Of a stretch of 64,000 nt of DNA, positions 25,443-32,618 are shown in pieces; position 1 is the stretch's first letter; the number at the start of each line of letters is the position of its first letter. The notes beneath the pieces are model-generated. The model made no database searches, was not told the DNA's origin, and saw only the letters and a program-made list of their open reading frames with translations. A program made the translations under genes and the position numbers. Origin of the DNA: Enterobacter ludwigii (lineage in GTDB: Bacteria > Pseudomonadota > Gammaproteobacteria > Enterobacterales > Enterobacteriaceae); assembly GCA_900068845.1 (NCBI GenBank), contig CEFQ01000005.1, positions 926,475 to 990,474 of the forward strand. Direction: 5' to 3'.

Positions 25443-25873
25443 GCTGCACTCCCAAATCGGTTAGCCCACTCAGCAGCGCGCGCCGATTCATCGCTGAATC
25501 TGACGTTATGCTCTGCGCCGAAGGCATGGATGATGGTTATCAGGTCGCGCATCTCGCCGACGCGCATCTTGCTGGTTGATTTGCCCAGAACTACAAAGCC
25601 ACCGTTAATGCCCGGCACCGTGTCCTGCTGATGCTGAGCCGCGCTGAAAATATTCTTCCAGCTCTCGGAATCCAGTTTTCGCCCATACCAGACTACCTGT
25701 GATGAAACGTCATGCAGGCAGGCCCAAAGCATGCGGTTCTGCGCAAGGCTGCGGGTGTCTTTCTGGATGGTTACTTGTAAGGGCTTGTCGGTATCAGTGG
25801 GTAGTTGCTGGATGGCGCTGATGCAGTTCTGACGGACGTTGTTGTTTCTCAGTAGATAACGTTGCGTTTCCAC
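25439..25873 (-). CDS. ninB: Recombination protein NinB
   Basis: A 144-aa NinB family protein (lambda Orf), which binds ssDNA/SSB and helps load annealing proteins. Characteristic segments: DTRSLAQNRMLWACLHDVSS (residues ~39-58) and KMRVGEMRDLITIIHAFGAE (~102-121). In keeping with this the phage also encodes Erf and SSB on its other arm. Confidence 0.92.
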   Translation of the reverse strand: METQRYLLRNNNVRQNCISAIQQLPTDTDKPLQVTIQKDTRSLAQNRMLWACLHDVSSQVVWYGRKLDSESWKNIFSAAQHQQDTVPGINGGFVVLGKSTSKMRVGEMRDLITIIHAFGAEHNVRFSDESARAAEWANRFGSAA

Positions 25874-25875
25874 TG

Positions 25876-26055
25876 TTACCTCCCTTCGATTGTCTCCACG
25901 TAGTCATAGAGATTGTCAGCGACAGCACTCAGCAATAGCTCGATGCTCTGCTTGCTGTGTCCGCCTTCGCGAATCATCTTGAGTACGGTTAATACTGCTG
26001 AGTGAGAGTCTTTGATGGGTTGATGCTTAGGCCTGAGGGGGATTACGTTGCTCAT
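25876..26055 (-). CDS. Small phage protein of unknown function
   Basis: A 59-aa protein, MSNVIPLRPKHQPIKDSHSA..., with a good ribosome site and 2 bp from NinB. The segment SAVLTVLKMIREGGHSKQSI suggests two helices. No family recognised. Confidence 0.65.
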   Translation of the reverse strand: MSNVIPLRPKHQPIKDSHSAVLTVLKMIREGGHSKQSIELLLSAVADNLYDYVETIEGR

Positions 26056-26335
26056 GTGTTTTCACCTTTATTCCATTGACAGCAAGTCGCGCCATCATTT
26101 TTTCAAGCGATACTGCTGGGCCTATCTCGGCAGTAATAACCAGGGGTGGCATGCTGATTTCGATAGCGGAGCGGCTGGCTTGCCACATACTCCAAACTTC
26201 AGCGACGTAGGTTTGGTCAGGGTATTCTTGCGAATCCCACCCATATGCTTCTTCAAAATATTCTTCAAACTGTCGCCTGCTGGTTTCCCCCTCTCCACTT
26301 TCACGGCAATCATCGCCGCTTGCTTGAATTGTCAT
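26027..26335 (-). CDS. Phage early protein of unknown function
   Basis: A 102-aa protein starting MTIQASGDDCRESGEGETSR. The middle (EEYFEEAYGWDSQEYPDQTY ... VWSMWQASRSA) is of the type shared by many variable phage early proteins (Ea-like modules with a W..WQAS motif). It overlaps the Lar-like gene by 4 bp and the 59-aa gene by 29 bp. Confidence 0.65.
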   Translation of the reverse strand: MTIQASGDDCRESGEGETSRRQFEEYFEEAYGWDSQEYPDQTYVAEVWSMWQASRSAIEISMPPLVITAEIGPAVSLEKMMARLAVNGIKVKTHEQRNPPQA

Positions 26336-26547
26336 GAACCCTCCCGAGAGTTCCACTTGGCTGCTAGGTCAGCGCTGCTGATTGGCTGCTCGTTAGGCCA
26401 CATTGAGGTTTGACAAGATCCGCCACAGTAAACGAACTGATGTCGTTCGCGCTCGCCTGGGTTTTCTGGGTTGCCGGTCGGCATGTTCTGCCCTTTAATT
26501 TTTGGCGTCTTACCGCAGAACGGGCATGGCTTCAGTTCTTCAATCAT
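26332..26547 (-). CDS. Lar-like restriction alleviation / zinc-ribbon protein
   Basis: A 71-aa protein starting MIEELKPCPFCGKTPKIKGQ, with CPFCG and VYCGGSC zinc ligands and WNSREGS at the end, as in the Lar family. Rac prophage Lar reduces type I restriction of incoming DNA. The family call is good; function here is inferred. Confidence 0.8.
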   Translation of the reverse strand: MIEELKPCPFCGKTPKIKGQNMPTGNPENPGERERHQFVYCGGSCQTSMWPNEQPISSADLAAKWNSREGS

Positions 26548-26903
26548 CCTTCCCTCCCATCATTCTCAATCACCCGATAGGCGATGATGTCTGATCCATT
26601 GTCCGTGTGAGACCAGTCCCAGAGATGTGGTTTATCCCATATTGCTCTCTGGTCGTTTCTGGCTCGCACTTCTACTTTTAAATCTCTTGGCACTGGACAC
26701 TCCCCTCCCTTCCACTCAATCCAGCCATCATTTTCAATCTGCCGGTAGGTGTCCGTTGGGGATTCCTGCTGCTCCAGTATGGGGAGTGCAATCCGGTAGG
26801 CTTGAAGGTGAAGCTCGGTTGATATTGGCAGGCAATACACCTCCTCCATGCGCTCCCACATTGCGATTTTATTTCTGCACTTCTCAGCGGTTAGCTTATT
26901 CAT
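26544..26903 (-). CDS. Phage early protein (Ea-like modular)
   Basis: A 119-aa protein starting MNKLTAEKCRNKIAMWERME, an N-terminal module widespread in enterobacterial phages, joined to a C-terminal module (IENDGWIEWKGGECPVPRDL ... AYRVIENDG). The mix-and-match structure is typical of this region. Function unknown. Confidence 0.72.
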   Translation of the reverse strand: MNKLTAEKCRNKIAMWERMEEVYCLPISTELHLQAYRIALPILEQQESPTDTYRQIENDGWIEWKGGECPVPRDLKVEVRARNDQRAIWDKPHLWDWSHTDNGSDIIAYRVIENDGREG

Positions 26904-27316
26904 GATTGCACCTCGTACCCAGCGGCTCGGATAGCTGCGACAACGCCATCTTTTGACAAGCACAGCACAGGGTCTTCATTCATCGGGTCTGTTGTATATG
27001 CGCTAATCATCAGAGCACCTTTCTTCAGTTCAATAGGCTTCGGCGCAGGAACTGGCGCCTTTGGGTGCACATATCCGCTGTGCTTGTTGGCGTCATAGCT
27101 AAGAATGTCTGGCTCTTCCTGTAATTCCCCAATTAGGTAGCGCATACGATCGGCTTCATATCGAACGCGGTCAGGGTATTCAGAACGGTCAATGGTGATG
27201 CCCGTAGAAATACATTCACCTTTGCGATGAAGTATCGCTGTCCAGTTAGACTTACCATTCGTTTCCGGCATTGAGCCGTACCATACTGTCAGCACTGGCA
27301 TTTTTTTCTTGTCCAT
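26900..27316 (-). CDS. Phage early protein of unknown function
   Basis: A 138-aa protein starting MDKKKMPVLTVWYGSMPETN. The first ~70 residues (ILHRKGECISTGITIDRSEY PD...) look like a small beta domain; the last part (LCLSKDGVVAAIRAAGYEVQS) is a shared C-terminal module. ATG overlaps the previous TGA (TGATG). Confidence 0.68.
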   Translation of the reverse strand: MDKKKMPVLTVWYGSMPETNGKSNWTAILHRKGECISTGITIDRSEYPDRVRYEADRMRYLIGELQEEPDILSYDANKHSGYVHPKAPVPAPKPIELKKGALMISAYTTDPMNEDPVLCLSKDGVVAAIRAAGYEVQS

Positions 27317-27444
27317 CAGAAACCATCCTTCTTGCTCTTGCCGCCATTGTCGGAACGGGAATCGCGCTGTGGTGCCGGTTTGCTTTCGCCGAATACGCGC
27401 TTAATCAGCTCAGCGCGAGACAATCCGTGAATTACCTGTGTCAT
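27316..27444 (-). CDS. Small phage protein
   Basis: A 42-aa protein, MTQVIHGLSRAELIKRVFGE..., with a basic, disordered C-terminus (GGKSKKDGF). It overlaps the upstream gene by 4 bp (ATGA) and the downstream by 1 bp. Function unknown. Confidence 0.6.
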   Translation of the reverse strand: MTQVIHGLSRAELIKRVFGESKPAPQRDSRSDNGGKSKKDGF

Positions 27445-27698
27445 GATGCAGCTCCAGATGCTTCAGCTTCATAGGGCAAGCTTTCGCAGTAAGCCATGAT
27501 GCCGAAATGTGTAATGTGATAGCCCTTGAAGGTGATGCCTCGGTCGGTGAATTCGACAAACTCCAGGTAGCCATCATCAGCCAGCTGCTGAACCAACTTT
27601 GATTTAGACTGGAATATCGGATACGGCGTCTCTTTCATGGCGTGAGCAATATCGGCTTCCCACGCTCGCTCCAGTATCGCCAACTGTTTTTTGTTCAT
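27441..27698 (-). CDS. Phage protein of unknown function
   Basis: An 85-aa protein, MNKKQLAILERAWEADIAHA..., with a likely winged-helix pattern (SKLVQQLADDGYLEFVEFTD). It overlaps both neighbours by 4 bp. Function unknown. Confidence 0.65.
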   Translation of the reverse strand: MNKKQLAILERAWEADIAHAMKETPYPIFQSKSKLVQQLADDGYLEFVEFTDRGITFKGYHITHFGIMAYCESLPYEAEASGAAS

Positions 27699-28039
27699 GC
27701 TGGCCCCTTAACTTTCATGCCGGCCGCTTTGATAGCGTCTACCACGTCACGCTGGTAAAGCTGTGGTTTGAATACGCCGTCATACCAGTATTCGCTGTCG
27801 TTGATGTCAGGCAGGCTGACGCCGTTGTCGGTGAGAACGATGCTACGGCTACGTTTGTGCTTGCGCTGAAGTACGCCCTTTTTCTCCAGCGCTTTGACGT
27901 GCAGATATGCGGTATTGCGCGACTTCCAGCCCATTGCCTCAGTGATTTCGGTGATGGTCGGAAAGAAGCCGTGCTCGGCGCAGTAGCTCTTCATGAAGTC
28001 GAGTGTGACTTCCTGTATTTGGGTCACGCGAATAGTCAT
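27695..28039 (-). CDS. LexA-like winged-helix DNA-binding protein
   Basis: A 114-aa protein whose first ~70 residues match the LexA N-terminal domain: LDFMKSYCAEHGFFPTITEI TEAMGWKSRNTAYLHVKALE. It lacks the LexA peptidase domain. The last ~45 residues carry the shared C-terminal module (YQRDVVDAIKAAGMKVKGPA). It may regulate phage or host genes. Confidence 0.78.
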   Translation of the reverse strand: MTIRVTQIQEVTLDFMKSYCAEHGFFPTITEITEAMGWKSRNTAYLHVKALEKKGVLQRKHKRSRSIVLTDNGVSLPDINDSEYWYDGVFKPQLYQRDVVDAIKAAGMKVKGPA

Positions 28040-28191
28040 GATGCCGCTCCTTCCCGGCCTTCCAGCCAGAAGAAAAACGCGCGATCGACTACAGCATCGC
28101 GATAGCCCATGTACGTCCTGCGCAGGTCATGCTTATCGCCGTGCACGCTGCGGTAGAGGCGCTCAAACCTGATGCGTATTCCTTCGCTCAT
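28036..28191 (-). CDS. Small phage protein near replication genes
   Basis: A 51-aa protein, MSEGIRIRFERLYRSVHGDK..., with a 4-bp ATGA overlap at each end (P-like gene before, LexA-like after). It is basic. Function unknown. Confidence 0.65.
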   Translation of the reverse strand: MSEGIRIRFERLYRSVHGDKHDLRRTYMGYRDAVVDRAFFFWLEGREGAAS

Positions 28192-28886
28192 GATGACCTC
28201 GCTGATTTCAGTTTTGCGCGGAGCATGGCAACGCCTTCGAGTGCCTTCTCGCTGGTTGATGGGATGGAGAGCTTTAGCAGCTGCTTTCGCGGCTCCGGTA
28301 TGTCTTCGCCAGCTTCGATGCGCTGCGACATCTTACGTAGCTCTGCCCGGCACTTAACGCGCAGCTCTGCTTCACTCAGGTTTCCGGCGCGCATCATGCT
28401 GTACAGGCCAGTGACCATCCAGTAATCAGCGTTGGTCTTCCACGGGTACTGCTCCGGCGATGCATAATCTCCACGCTTCGCACAGTAGGTCATCACCATC
28501 GAATACAGCTCGTCTTCGTCAGGCATGCCAGCGGCGCTGAATGACGCTTCTTTGCACCACTCAATGAACTGGCCCGGTGATGGCAGAAACGGCGAACCGC
28601 TGGCGCGTGCGTGCTTCATGCCTGCTGACAGCTGCTGCTTGCTGTGGATTCCGTTCTCAGCGAATGCGGCGATCCACTGACGCTTTGCTGCTGCCTCGTC
28701 TTCCGGTCGCTTCCATGCGGTGCTTACTGATGCCGGGAAAACCTGCTTAAGGCTGCTGAACAGCGCATCGACAAGTTTCTCATCGCCTTCCTGCAGAACA
28801 CGGTCTACCGGTTGCGGGACGTCGCCAGCCAGGCGGGCCAGCGCGTTACCATCGCGGTTTTGAATTGCAGATACGAGTTGTCTCAT
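28188..28886 (-). CDS. P: Replication protein P (helicase loader)
   Basis: A 232-aa lambda P-type protein that recruits host DnaB helicase to the O-origin complex. Characteristic parts: VDALFSSLKQVFPASVSTAW (residues ~39-58), ASGSPFLPSPGQFIEWCKEA (~95-114) and SEAELRVKCRAELRKMSQRI. It overlaps the O gene by 4 bp. Confidence 0.9.
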   Translation of the reverse strand: MRQLVSAIQNRDGNALARLAGDVPQPVDRVLQEGDEKLVDALFSSLKQVFPASVSTAWKRPEDEAAAKRQWIAAFAENGIHSKQQLSAGMKHARASGSPFLPSPGQFIEWCKEASFSAAGMPDEDELYSMVMTYCAKRGDYASPEQYPWKTNADYWMVTGLYSMMRAGNLSEAELRVKCRAELRKMSQRIEAGEDIPEPRKQLLKLSIPSTSEKALEGVAMLRAKLKSARSS

Positions 28887-29758
28887 AGGAATTCATTCTC
28901 CCAGGCTTCGCGACTGTTCCAGTGCTGTGCAGGTTGCTGCTGAGCTAAAGGTAACGGCTTGCGGATAGGAAATTTCGGTTTAAACAGGCCTTGATAGCCG
29001 TTAGCAATACTGGCGTTTATCACATCCACCGGATCATGCCCGTTATCAAGGCAGTCTTTCAGGACGCCGAACGCCTTGGTGACTGTCATTTCAGTCTTGA
29101 TAGGCTTCTTCGCTTCCTGTCGATACTGAACCCATTCATGCCATGCCTGCTGGTTGAGCCATAGAGGAACGGGTATCGAGAAAGGGTCAAACTTTGGTGA
29201 TTCCCCCTTGGGGGATTTAGGGGGTAGTTTGTTTTTATCTGTCTTTGGAAGAATGTCTTTGGTGTTCCCTGATTCCGGGGATGGTGATCCCTGAATTTGG
29301 GGATGGTTATCCCTGTTTTCGGGGATGGTTGGCACATCCGTTTTTTCAGGTTTTGAAACCAGTGGAACTGGCTTCTTATAAGCCCATTTTTCCAAGTCTG
29401 TATTGATGCCGATATAGCGTGTCTGCCCGATGCGTCTCAGGCTCAGAATCTGCCGCTCTGCAAGATTGTTCACTGCCTCCGAAGAGTGCTTAACGCTCAG
29501 GTCGGTAATGTCAGCAATGAGGCTGTTGGTTATCCTGTCCTCTTTTTTCGACCATCCATATGTCAGGCGGATAATTGAGTTCAGAACGCGGAATTCACGA
29601 CCTGATAACTCAACCTTGCAAAGTGCATCCTGAATCTGATTAGCCAGCCGCAGAAAGCCATTTTCAAGGTCGGCCACATGACCTCCTGGCTTATCTGGTA
29701 GTGATACTTTGTTAACGAAGTCCACTCGCTGCAAATTACCCATGCGATTGTTCTCCAC
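28883..29758 (-). CDS. O: Replication initiation protein O-like
   Basis: A 291-aa initiator. The N-terminal ~110 residues are the phage O winged-helix domain (GFLRLANQIQDALCKVELSG REFRVLNSIIRLTYGW). A Pro/Lys/Asn-rich linker (~135-195) follows, inside whose DNA the iterons lie (29271-29336), then a C-terminal domain (AWHEWVQYRQEAKKPIKTEM) for P contact. Confidence 0.9.
   Translation of the reverse strand: MENNRMGNLQRVDFVNKVSLPDKPGGHVADLENGFLRLANQIQDALCKVELSGREFRVLNSIIRLTYGWSKKEDRITNSLIADITDLSVKHSSEAVNNLAERQILSLRRIGQTRYIGINTDLEKWAYKKPVPLVSKPEKTDVPTIPENRDNHPQIQGSPSPESGNTKDILPKTDKNKLPPKSPKGESPKFDPFSIPVPLWLNQQAWHEWVQYRQEAKKPIKTEMTVTKAFGVLKDCLDNGHDPVDVINASIANGYQGLFKPKFPIRKPLPLAQQQPAQHWNSREAWENEFL
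29271..29336. repeat. Phage replication origin iterons
   Basis: Three tandem 22-bp repeats in the O gene: 29271-29292, 29293-29314 and 29315-29336. Each shares the core GGGGATGGT at the same register; the first two also share ATCCCTGA/TATCCCTG ends. Lambda and relatives carry O-binding iterons at the same place. A partial fourth unit may precede (TTTGGTGTTCCCT, ~29258-29270). Confidence 0.85.
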
Positions 29759-29804
29759 TGTTTACATATCCAGTTAGTCCTGGCATTATTAACTCCGTCG
29801 ATTG

Positions 29805-30095
29805 TCAGAATTCGATTGTGATTTGAGAGCCATCTGTTACAGCAGGTGGCTTTTTCTTTGTAAGCACGTCAGCAAATCTCCGCGCCAGTTCGACTATTTC
29901 CGTGTCGTCTACCCCATACTCCAGAATTGCCATCGCCATAGCTGCCTGGCTGAAGAAACCATCTTTCATCCGGGTGACCTTGCAATCAGGAACGCCCATC
30001 AGCTTTGCGAACTTTGTCTGGCCCATTACGGCCAACTTCCCTAACAGTTGCGACTCAATGCGAGACGCTTTTTTGCGGTACTTTGCAGCTTCCAT
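29805..30095 (-). CDS. cII: CII-type transcription activator
   Basis: A 96-aa protein close in length and layout to lambda CII (97 aa): ASRIESQLLGKLAVMGQTKF at residues ~10-29, helix-turn-helix about 25-50, and the end VTDGSQITIEF parallels the lambda end SEQIQMEF. It should activate repressor establishment and integrase promoters. Confidence 0.9.
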   Translation of the reverse strand: MEAAKYRKKASRIESQLLGKLAVMGQTKFAKLMGVPDCKVTRMKDGFFSQAAMAMAILEYGVDDTEIVELARRFADVLTKKKPPAVTDGSQITIEF

Positions 30096-30159
30096 AACAG
30101 ATACTTCTCCGTGTTGAATTGGTTGCGTGACATTGCGGTGAGCAAGTCACTTTGGTTTT

Positions 30160-30198
30160 GCCCTGGTGTTCCGAGGGCGGTCAGATTGATAAAGAGCG
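30160..30198 (-). promoter_or_regulatory. nutR-like site
   Basis: On the minus strand between cro and cII: boxA CGCTCTTTATCA (30198-30187) followed 8 bp later by a hairpin GCCCT...AGGGC (30178-30160). It matches the boxA of the left nut site well. The hairpin loop is larger than lambda boxB, so boxB identity is less sure. Confidence 0.6.
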
Positions 30199-30205
30199 GT
30201 GTTAC

Positions 30206-30436
30206 TTAAGCTGCTTGCCCCGGGTGTGGGAACAGAGCTGGTAAATCAGGGCGGAACTCGTAAGCAGGGATCTTTCCATCTGTAGCAGCGACCAGAGAGT
30301 GGACGTGCTCAGGGGAAATCCTTTTCTTACCGTTCAGCCAGTCACAGATTGTTGACTGCGCCTTGCCACAACGACGCGCTAGCGCCATCTGGCTACCGGC
30401 AATCTCAATCGCTTTTTCGACAGCTGCGTTTTTCAT
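30206..30436 (-). CDS. cro: Cro-type repressor
   Basis: A 76-aa YdaS/Cro-type helix-turn-helix protein: MKNAAVEKAIEIAGSQMALA, then RRCGKAQSTICDWLNGKKRI as recognition region. It is divergent from cI and first gene of the rightward operon. It should repress the lysogenic promoter at the ATCGC/GCGAT operators. An ATG two codons earlier is possible. Confidence 0.88.
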   Translation of the reverse strand: MKNAAVEKAIEIAGSQMALARRCGKAQSTICDWLNGKKRISPEHVHSLVAATDGKIPAYEFRPDLPALFPHPGQAA

Positions 30437-30463
30437 AATCACCTCTTCGATTGATTAAGGGTG

Positions 30464-30492
30464 AGTTTAACTATCGCTTTAGCGAAAATCAA
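30464..30492 (-). promoter_or_regulatory. PR promoter
   Basis: Minus strand -35 TTGATT (30492-30487), 17-bp spacer, -10 TAAACT (30469-30464). It overlaps the first operator (30473-30486), so repressor binding would block it. Drives cro, cII, O, P and the nin-like block. Confidence 0.72.
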
Positions 30493-30530
30493 TCGCCTTT
30501 GCGATTTTGATTATAAATCGCCCCAGCGAT
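30473..30530. promoter_or_regulatory. Operator cluster OR (three sites)
   Basis: Three 14-bp palindromes of form ATCGC-N4-GCGAT: ATCGCTTTAGCGAA (30473-30486), ATCGCCTTTGCGAT (30492-30505) and ATCGCCCCAGCGAT (30517-30530). They lie between cro and cI. A -10-like TATAAA (30512-30517) may belong to the repressor maintenance promoter. Confidence 0.85.
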
Positions 30531-30559
30531 AGAATTGGATGTCTAAATCTGAGGTGTAT

Positions 30560-31279
30560 ATGACTTTTTCCGAACGGCTCGACTTAGCCATGAAACAGGC
30601 GGGTATGACGCAAGGGAGGCTTGCTAAATCCGTTGACATGGCGCAGTCCACAATCAACAAACTTCTTAATGGCTCTAATGGTTCTCGCAAAACCGTTGAT
30701 ATAGCCAAAGTTCTGGGCGTCCGCGCTGAGTGGCTTGCAACTGGCGAAGAGCCAATGCATCATTCAGAAAGCGGAGCGCATCACCCAGATTCAACCATTC
30801 CTCCTGAAAATGAATGGGTTGGCGTTAAAGCATGGGATCGTAGTACTCCGCTAGATGATGATGAAGTTGAAGTGCCCTTCCTCAAGGACATTGAGTTCGC
30901 TTGTGGGGATGGCAGCTATAGCGAAGAGGATTACAACGGTTACATGCTTAGGTTTTCTAAAGCGACACTGCGCCGCATTGGGGCAAAAACTGATGGATCA
31001 GGGATTCTTTGCTTTCCGGCAAGGGGTGACAGTATGGAACCGAGAATCTCTGATGGCGCTACCGTTGCCATAAATACTGATGACAAGAAGATCATCGACG
31101 GAAAGATGTATGCAATTAACCAAGATGGATGGAAGCGCATTAAAATGTTGTTCCGTGTTGGCCCGGAGACCGTAAGCATCCGCAGCTATAACAAAGCGGA
31201 GCATCCAGATGAAGATAAGAGCCTGAATGAAGTGGAAATTTTGGGCCGCGTATTCTGGTGGTCGGAAGTGGACTACTAA
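30560..31279 (+). CDS. cI: CI-type prophage repressor (HTH + S24 peptidase)
   Basis: A 239-aa repressor. N-terminal HTH: QAGMTQGRLAKSVDMAQSTI NKLL (~12-36). C-terminal LexA-type S24 domain with catalytic Ser in PARGDSMEPRISDG and Lys in IDGKMYAINQ. The likely self-cleavage bond is in IEFACGDGS (~Ala-Cys-Gly), where most relatives have Ala-Gly, so SOS induction should work but this is unusual. I start at ATG 30560, preceded by GAGGTG; ATG 30539 has no ribosome site. Confidence 0.92.
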   Translation: MTFSERLDLAMKQAGMTQGRLAKSVDMAQSTINKLLNGSNGSRKTVDIAKVLGVRAEWLATGEEPMHHSESGAHHPDSTIPPENEWVGVKAWDRSTPLDDDEVEVPFLKDIEFACGDGSYSEEDYNGYMLRFSKATLRRIGAKTDGSGILCFPARGDSMEPRISDGATVAINTDDKKIIDGKMYAINQDGWKRIKMLFRVGPETVSIRSYNKAEHPDEDKSLNEVEILGRVFWWSEVDY

Positions 31280-31307
31280 CCCTTCAACAATCCCCTCCTC
31301 AAATTAG

Positions 31308-31333
31308 AGACCGCAAACGCGGTCTTTTTTTTT
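31308..31333 (+). terminator. cI terminator
   Basis: Perfect hairpin AGACCGC-AAAC-GCGGTCT (31308-31325) followed by nine T to 31333, 29 bp after the cI stop. Confidence 0.9.
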
Positions 31334-31372
31334 GCCCTTACAAAAATAAATCACTTTATCATTCAACAAATT

Positions 31373-31432
31373 ATCGCTTTATCTATGTCATTTATCGTTT
31401 AGGCGATTGACTGCGATTATCGCTTTAGCTAT
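31373..31432. promoter_or_regulatory. Operator cluster OL (three sites)
   Basis: Three sites matching the OR palindromes: ATCGCTTTATCTAT (31373-31386), ATCGTTTAGGCGAT (31394-31407) and ATCGCTTTAGCTAT (31419-31432). Two are half-degenerate, as is common in lambdoid operators. They overlap PL. Confidence 0.82.
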
Positions 31433-31435
31433 TGT
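31407..31435 (+). promoter_or_regulatory. PL promoter
   Basis: Plus strand -35 TTGACT (31407-31412), exact 17-bp spacer, -10 TATTGT (31430-31435). The spacer holds the third left operator, so the repressor would occlude it. Drives the early left operon to the excisionase. Confidence 0.82.
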
Positions 31436-31478
31436 TTATCCCACAGCAGGACGCTGGCGAACAACGAAACGGATTTCA

Positions 31479-31512
31479 GCTCTTTAACAATATGACCCTG
31501 TGAATACACAGG
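31479..31512 (+). promoter_or_regulatory. nutL site (boxA + boxB hairpin)
   Basis: boxA GCTCTTTAACA (31479-31489) equals the classical antitermination boxA. Seven bases later a hairpin CCTGTG-AATA-CACAGG (31497-31512) serves as boxB. It lies between PL and the N-like gene, as in lambda and P22. Confidence 0.85.
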
Positions 31513-31702
31513 CCGAGGCGAGTGCTTCGGGATTGGATGAATGCGCAGGCTGATGCGCGACCGATGTATAAACAGCGCCCATGGCAAGCCGTAACCAACC
31601 GGCGCCTCAAGACAGAGTCACTGGTAGTGAGGGCGCTCTAACCAGTAAGCCGGAGATCAGCACCGGCCATCCAATCACCCAAACACTCATCGAGGAATAC
31701 CC

Positions 31703-31843
31703 ATGAACGAGAAATACCAGAAATCATCTGCTTATCGTGAAGCCGACCTTTGGGATTCGATGCGCAACCAGAACGATCGCAACTACCGTCGCGTACTGAA
31801 AAAGCAGCGCGCTAAAGTCGCCAAACGTAACGGAGCAAAGTGA
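31703..31843 (+). CDS. Small basic phage protein before N
   Basis: A 46-aa protein, MNEKYQKSSAYREADLWDSM ..., with a strongly basic C-terminus (YRRVLKKQRAKVAKRNGAK). GAGG ribosome site at 31692-31695; stop overlaps the N-like ATG (TGATG). Function unknown; it could bind RNA. Confidence 0.7.
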   Translation: MNEKYQKSSAYREADLWDSMRNQNDRNYRRVLKKQRAKVAKRNGAK

Positions 31844-32097
31844 TGAACAGAAATCAACGCCGTATGGCTGCGTACAACGCACGCAAATCGACTGAACAGA
31901 TTGAGCGTGACGGTTACACCAAAAGAATCGATCGGGCCTTCACGAAGCTCTCATTGGGCTGTACAGCGAAGGTAGCTCGAGCCACCTCCTCCCCTAGTCT
32001 GCGAGATAAGCAGGAAGGTGGAGCAGTGTGTTTGCCGGATGTAGCGCAATTTGCAGCAGGCTATCGGAAATCTAAAGACAACGTGACGGCGAGGTGA
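31843..32097 (+). CDS. N: N-like antitermination protein (P22 gp24 type)
   Basis: An 84-aa protein. The N-terminus MNRNQRRMAAYNARK is an arginine-rich RNA-binding motif for boxB; the C-terminal half KQEGGAVCLPDVAQFAAGYR KSKDNVTAR parallels my memory of P22 gp24 (EVEGGSVLLPGVALYAAGHRKSK...). First regulatory gene after nutL. It allows polymerase to pass the terminators at 32541, 33233 and 38097. Confidence 0.85.
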   Translation: MNRNQRRMAAYNARKSTEQIERDGYTKRIDRAFTKLSLGCTAKVARATSSPSLRDKQEGGAVCLPDVAQFAAGYRKSKDNVTAR

Positions 32098-32552
32098 TGA
32101 TGGGAAACGTCATACACGAATGGTGCGAGGCTAACAAAGACAATCCAGACTGTGAGGATGCAATTCAAAGCTTCAGGCGAAACGAAAGTTACTTCGATAA
32201 AAAGCTAAAGGATGGCGACTACTTCCACATTTGCAAAGAATGCGGGATGCCTGAGTTTGCAACCTATTATCACGAAGAAAAATTGATACAGAACCAGCTC
32301 TGTTTCGGATGCGATTTCTGGCTAGATAAGCTGAAAGTTAAAGGGATGATTGTCATTAACGGCGCGTTTTACAGAGATGGCGGAAATTCACCTAACACCG
32401 ATAGCAAATTTCTTGGTTTTGGTGGACGCAAGTTCTCTATCCGCATGCTGGATGGTTCAAAGGAATGGACTACCAATAACTTATGGACTGCTGGAGATTG
32501 CCCTAAGCAATTCCGGCCAGAAGATAACGCAGAATTCACGAAGGTCGCTTAA
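32097..32552 (+). CDS. Cys-rich early protein of unknown function
   Basis: A 151-aa protein starting MMGNVIHEWCEANKDNPDCE. It has ICKECG and LCFGC pairs (a probable zinc site at ~48-75) and a C-terminal beta part (KFLGFGGRKFSIRMLDGSKE). Start codon overlaps the N-like stop. Family not recognised. Early expression and mobility of such genes make an anti-defence role possible. Confidence 0.7.
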   Translation: MMGNVIHEWCEANKDNPDCEDAIQSFRRNESYFDKKLKDGDYFHICKECGMPEFATYYHEEKLIQNQLCFGCDFWLDKLKVKGMIVINGAFYRDGGNSPNTDSKFLGFGGRKFSIRMLDGSKEWTTNNLWTAGDCPKQFRPEDNAEFTKVA

Positions 32553-32563
32553 GCGGCCTTTTT
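32541..32563 (+). terminator. Early-left terminator
   Basis: Hairpin AGGTCGC-TTAA-GCGGCCT followed by T6, overlapping the end of the preceding gene. A likely site of N action. Confidence 0.8.
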
Positions 32564-32618
32564 TACGCCACCTGTTCACTAAACAGCGTGGACGCAGCAG
32601 AACTGATAAGAGGTGAGT

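Larger units (their letters stand above)
31280..31702. other. Intergenic control region: cI terminator, OL/PL and nutL leader
   Basis: 423 bp without a supported gene. It contains the cI terminator, the left operators and promoter, and the nut site, listed separately. The stretch 31515-31700 is an untranslated leader with several short inverted repeats and no open frame I would support. Confidence 0.7.
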
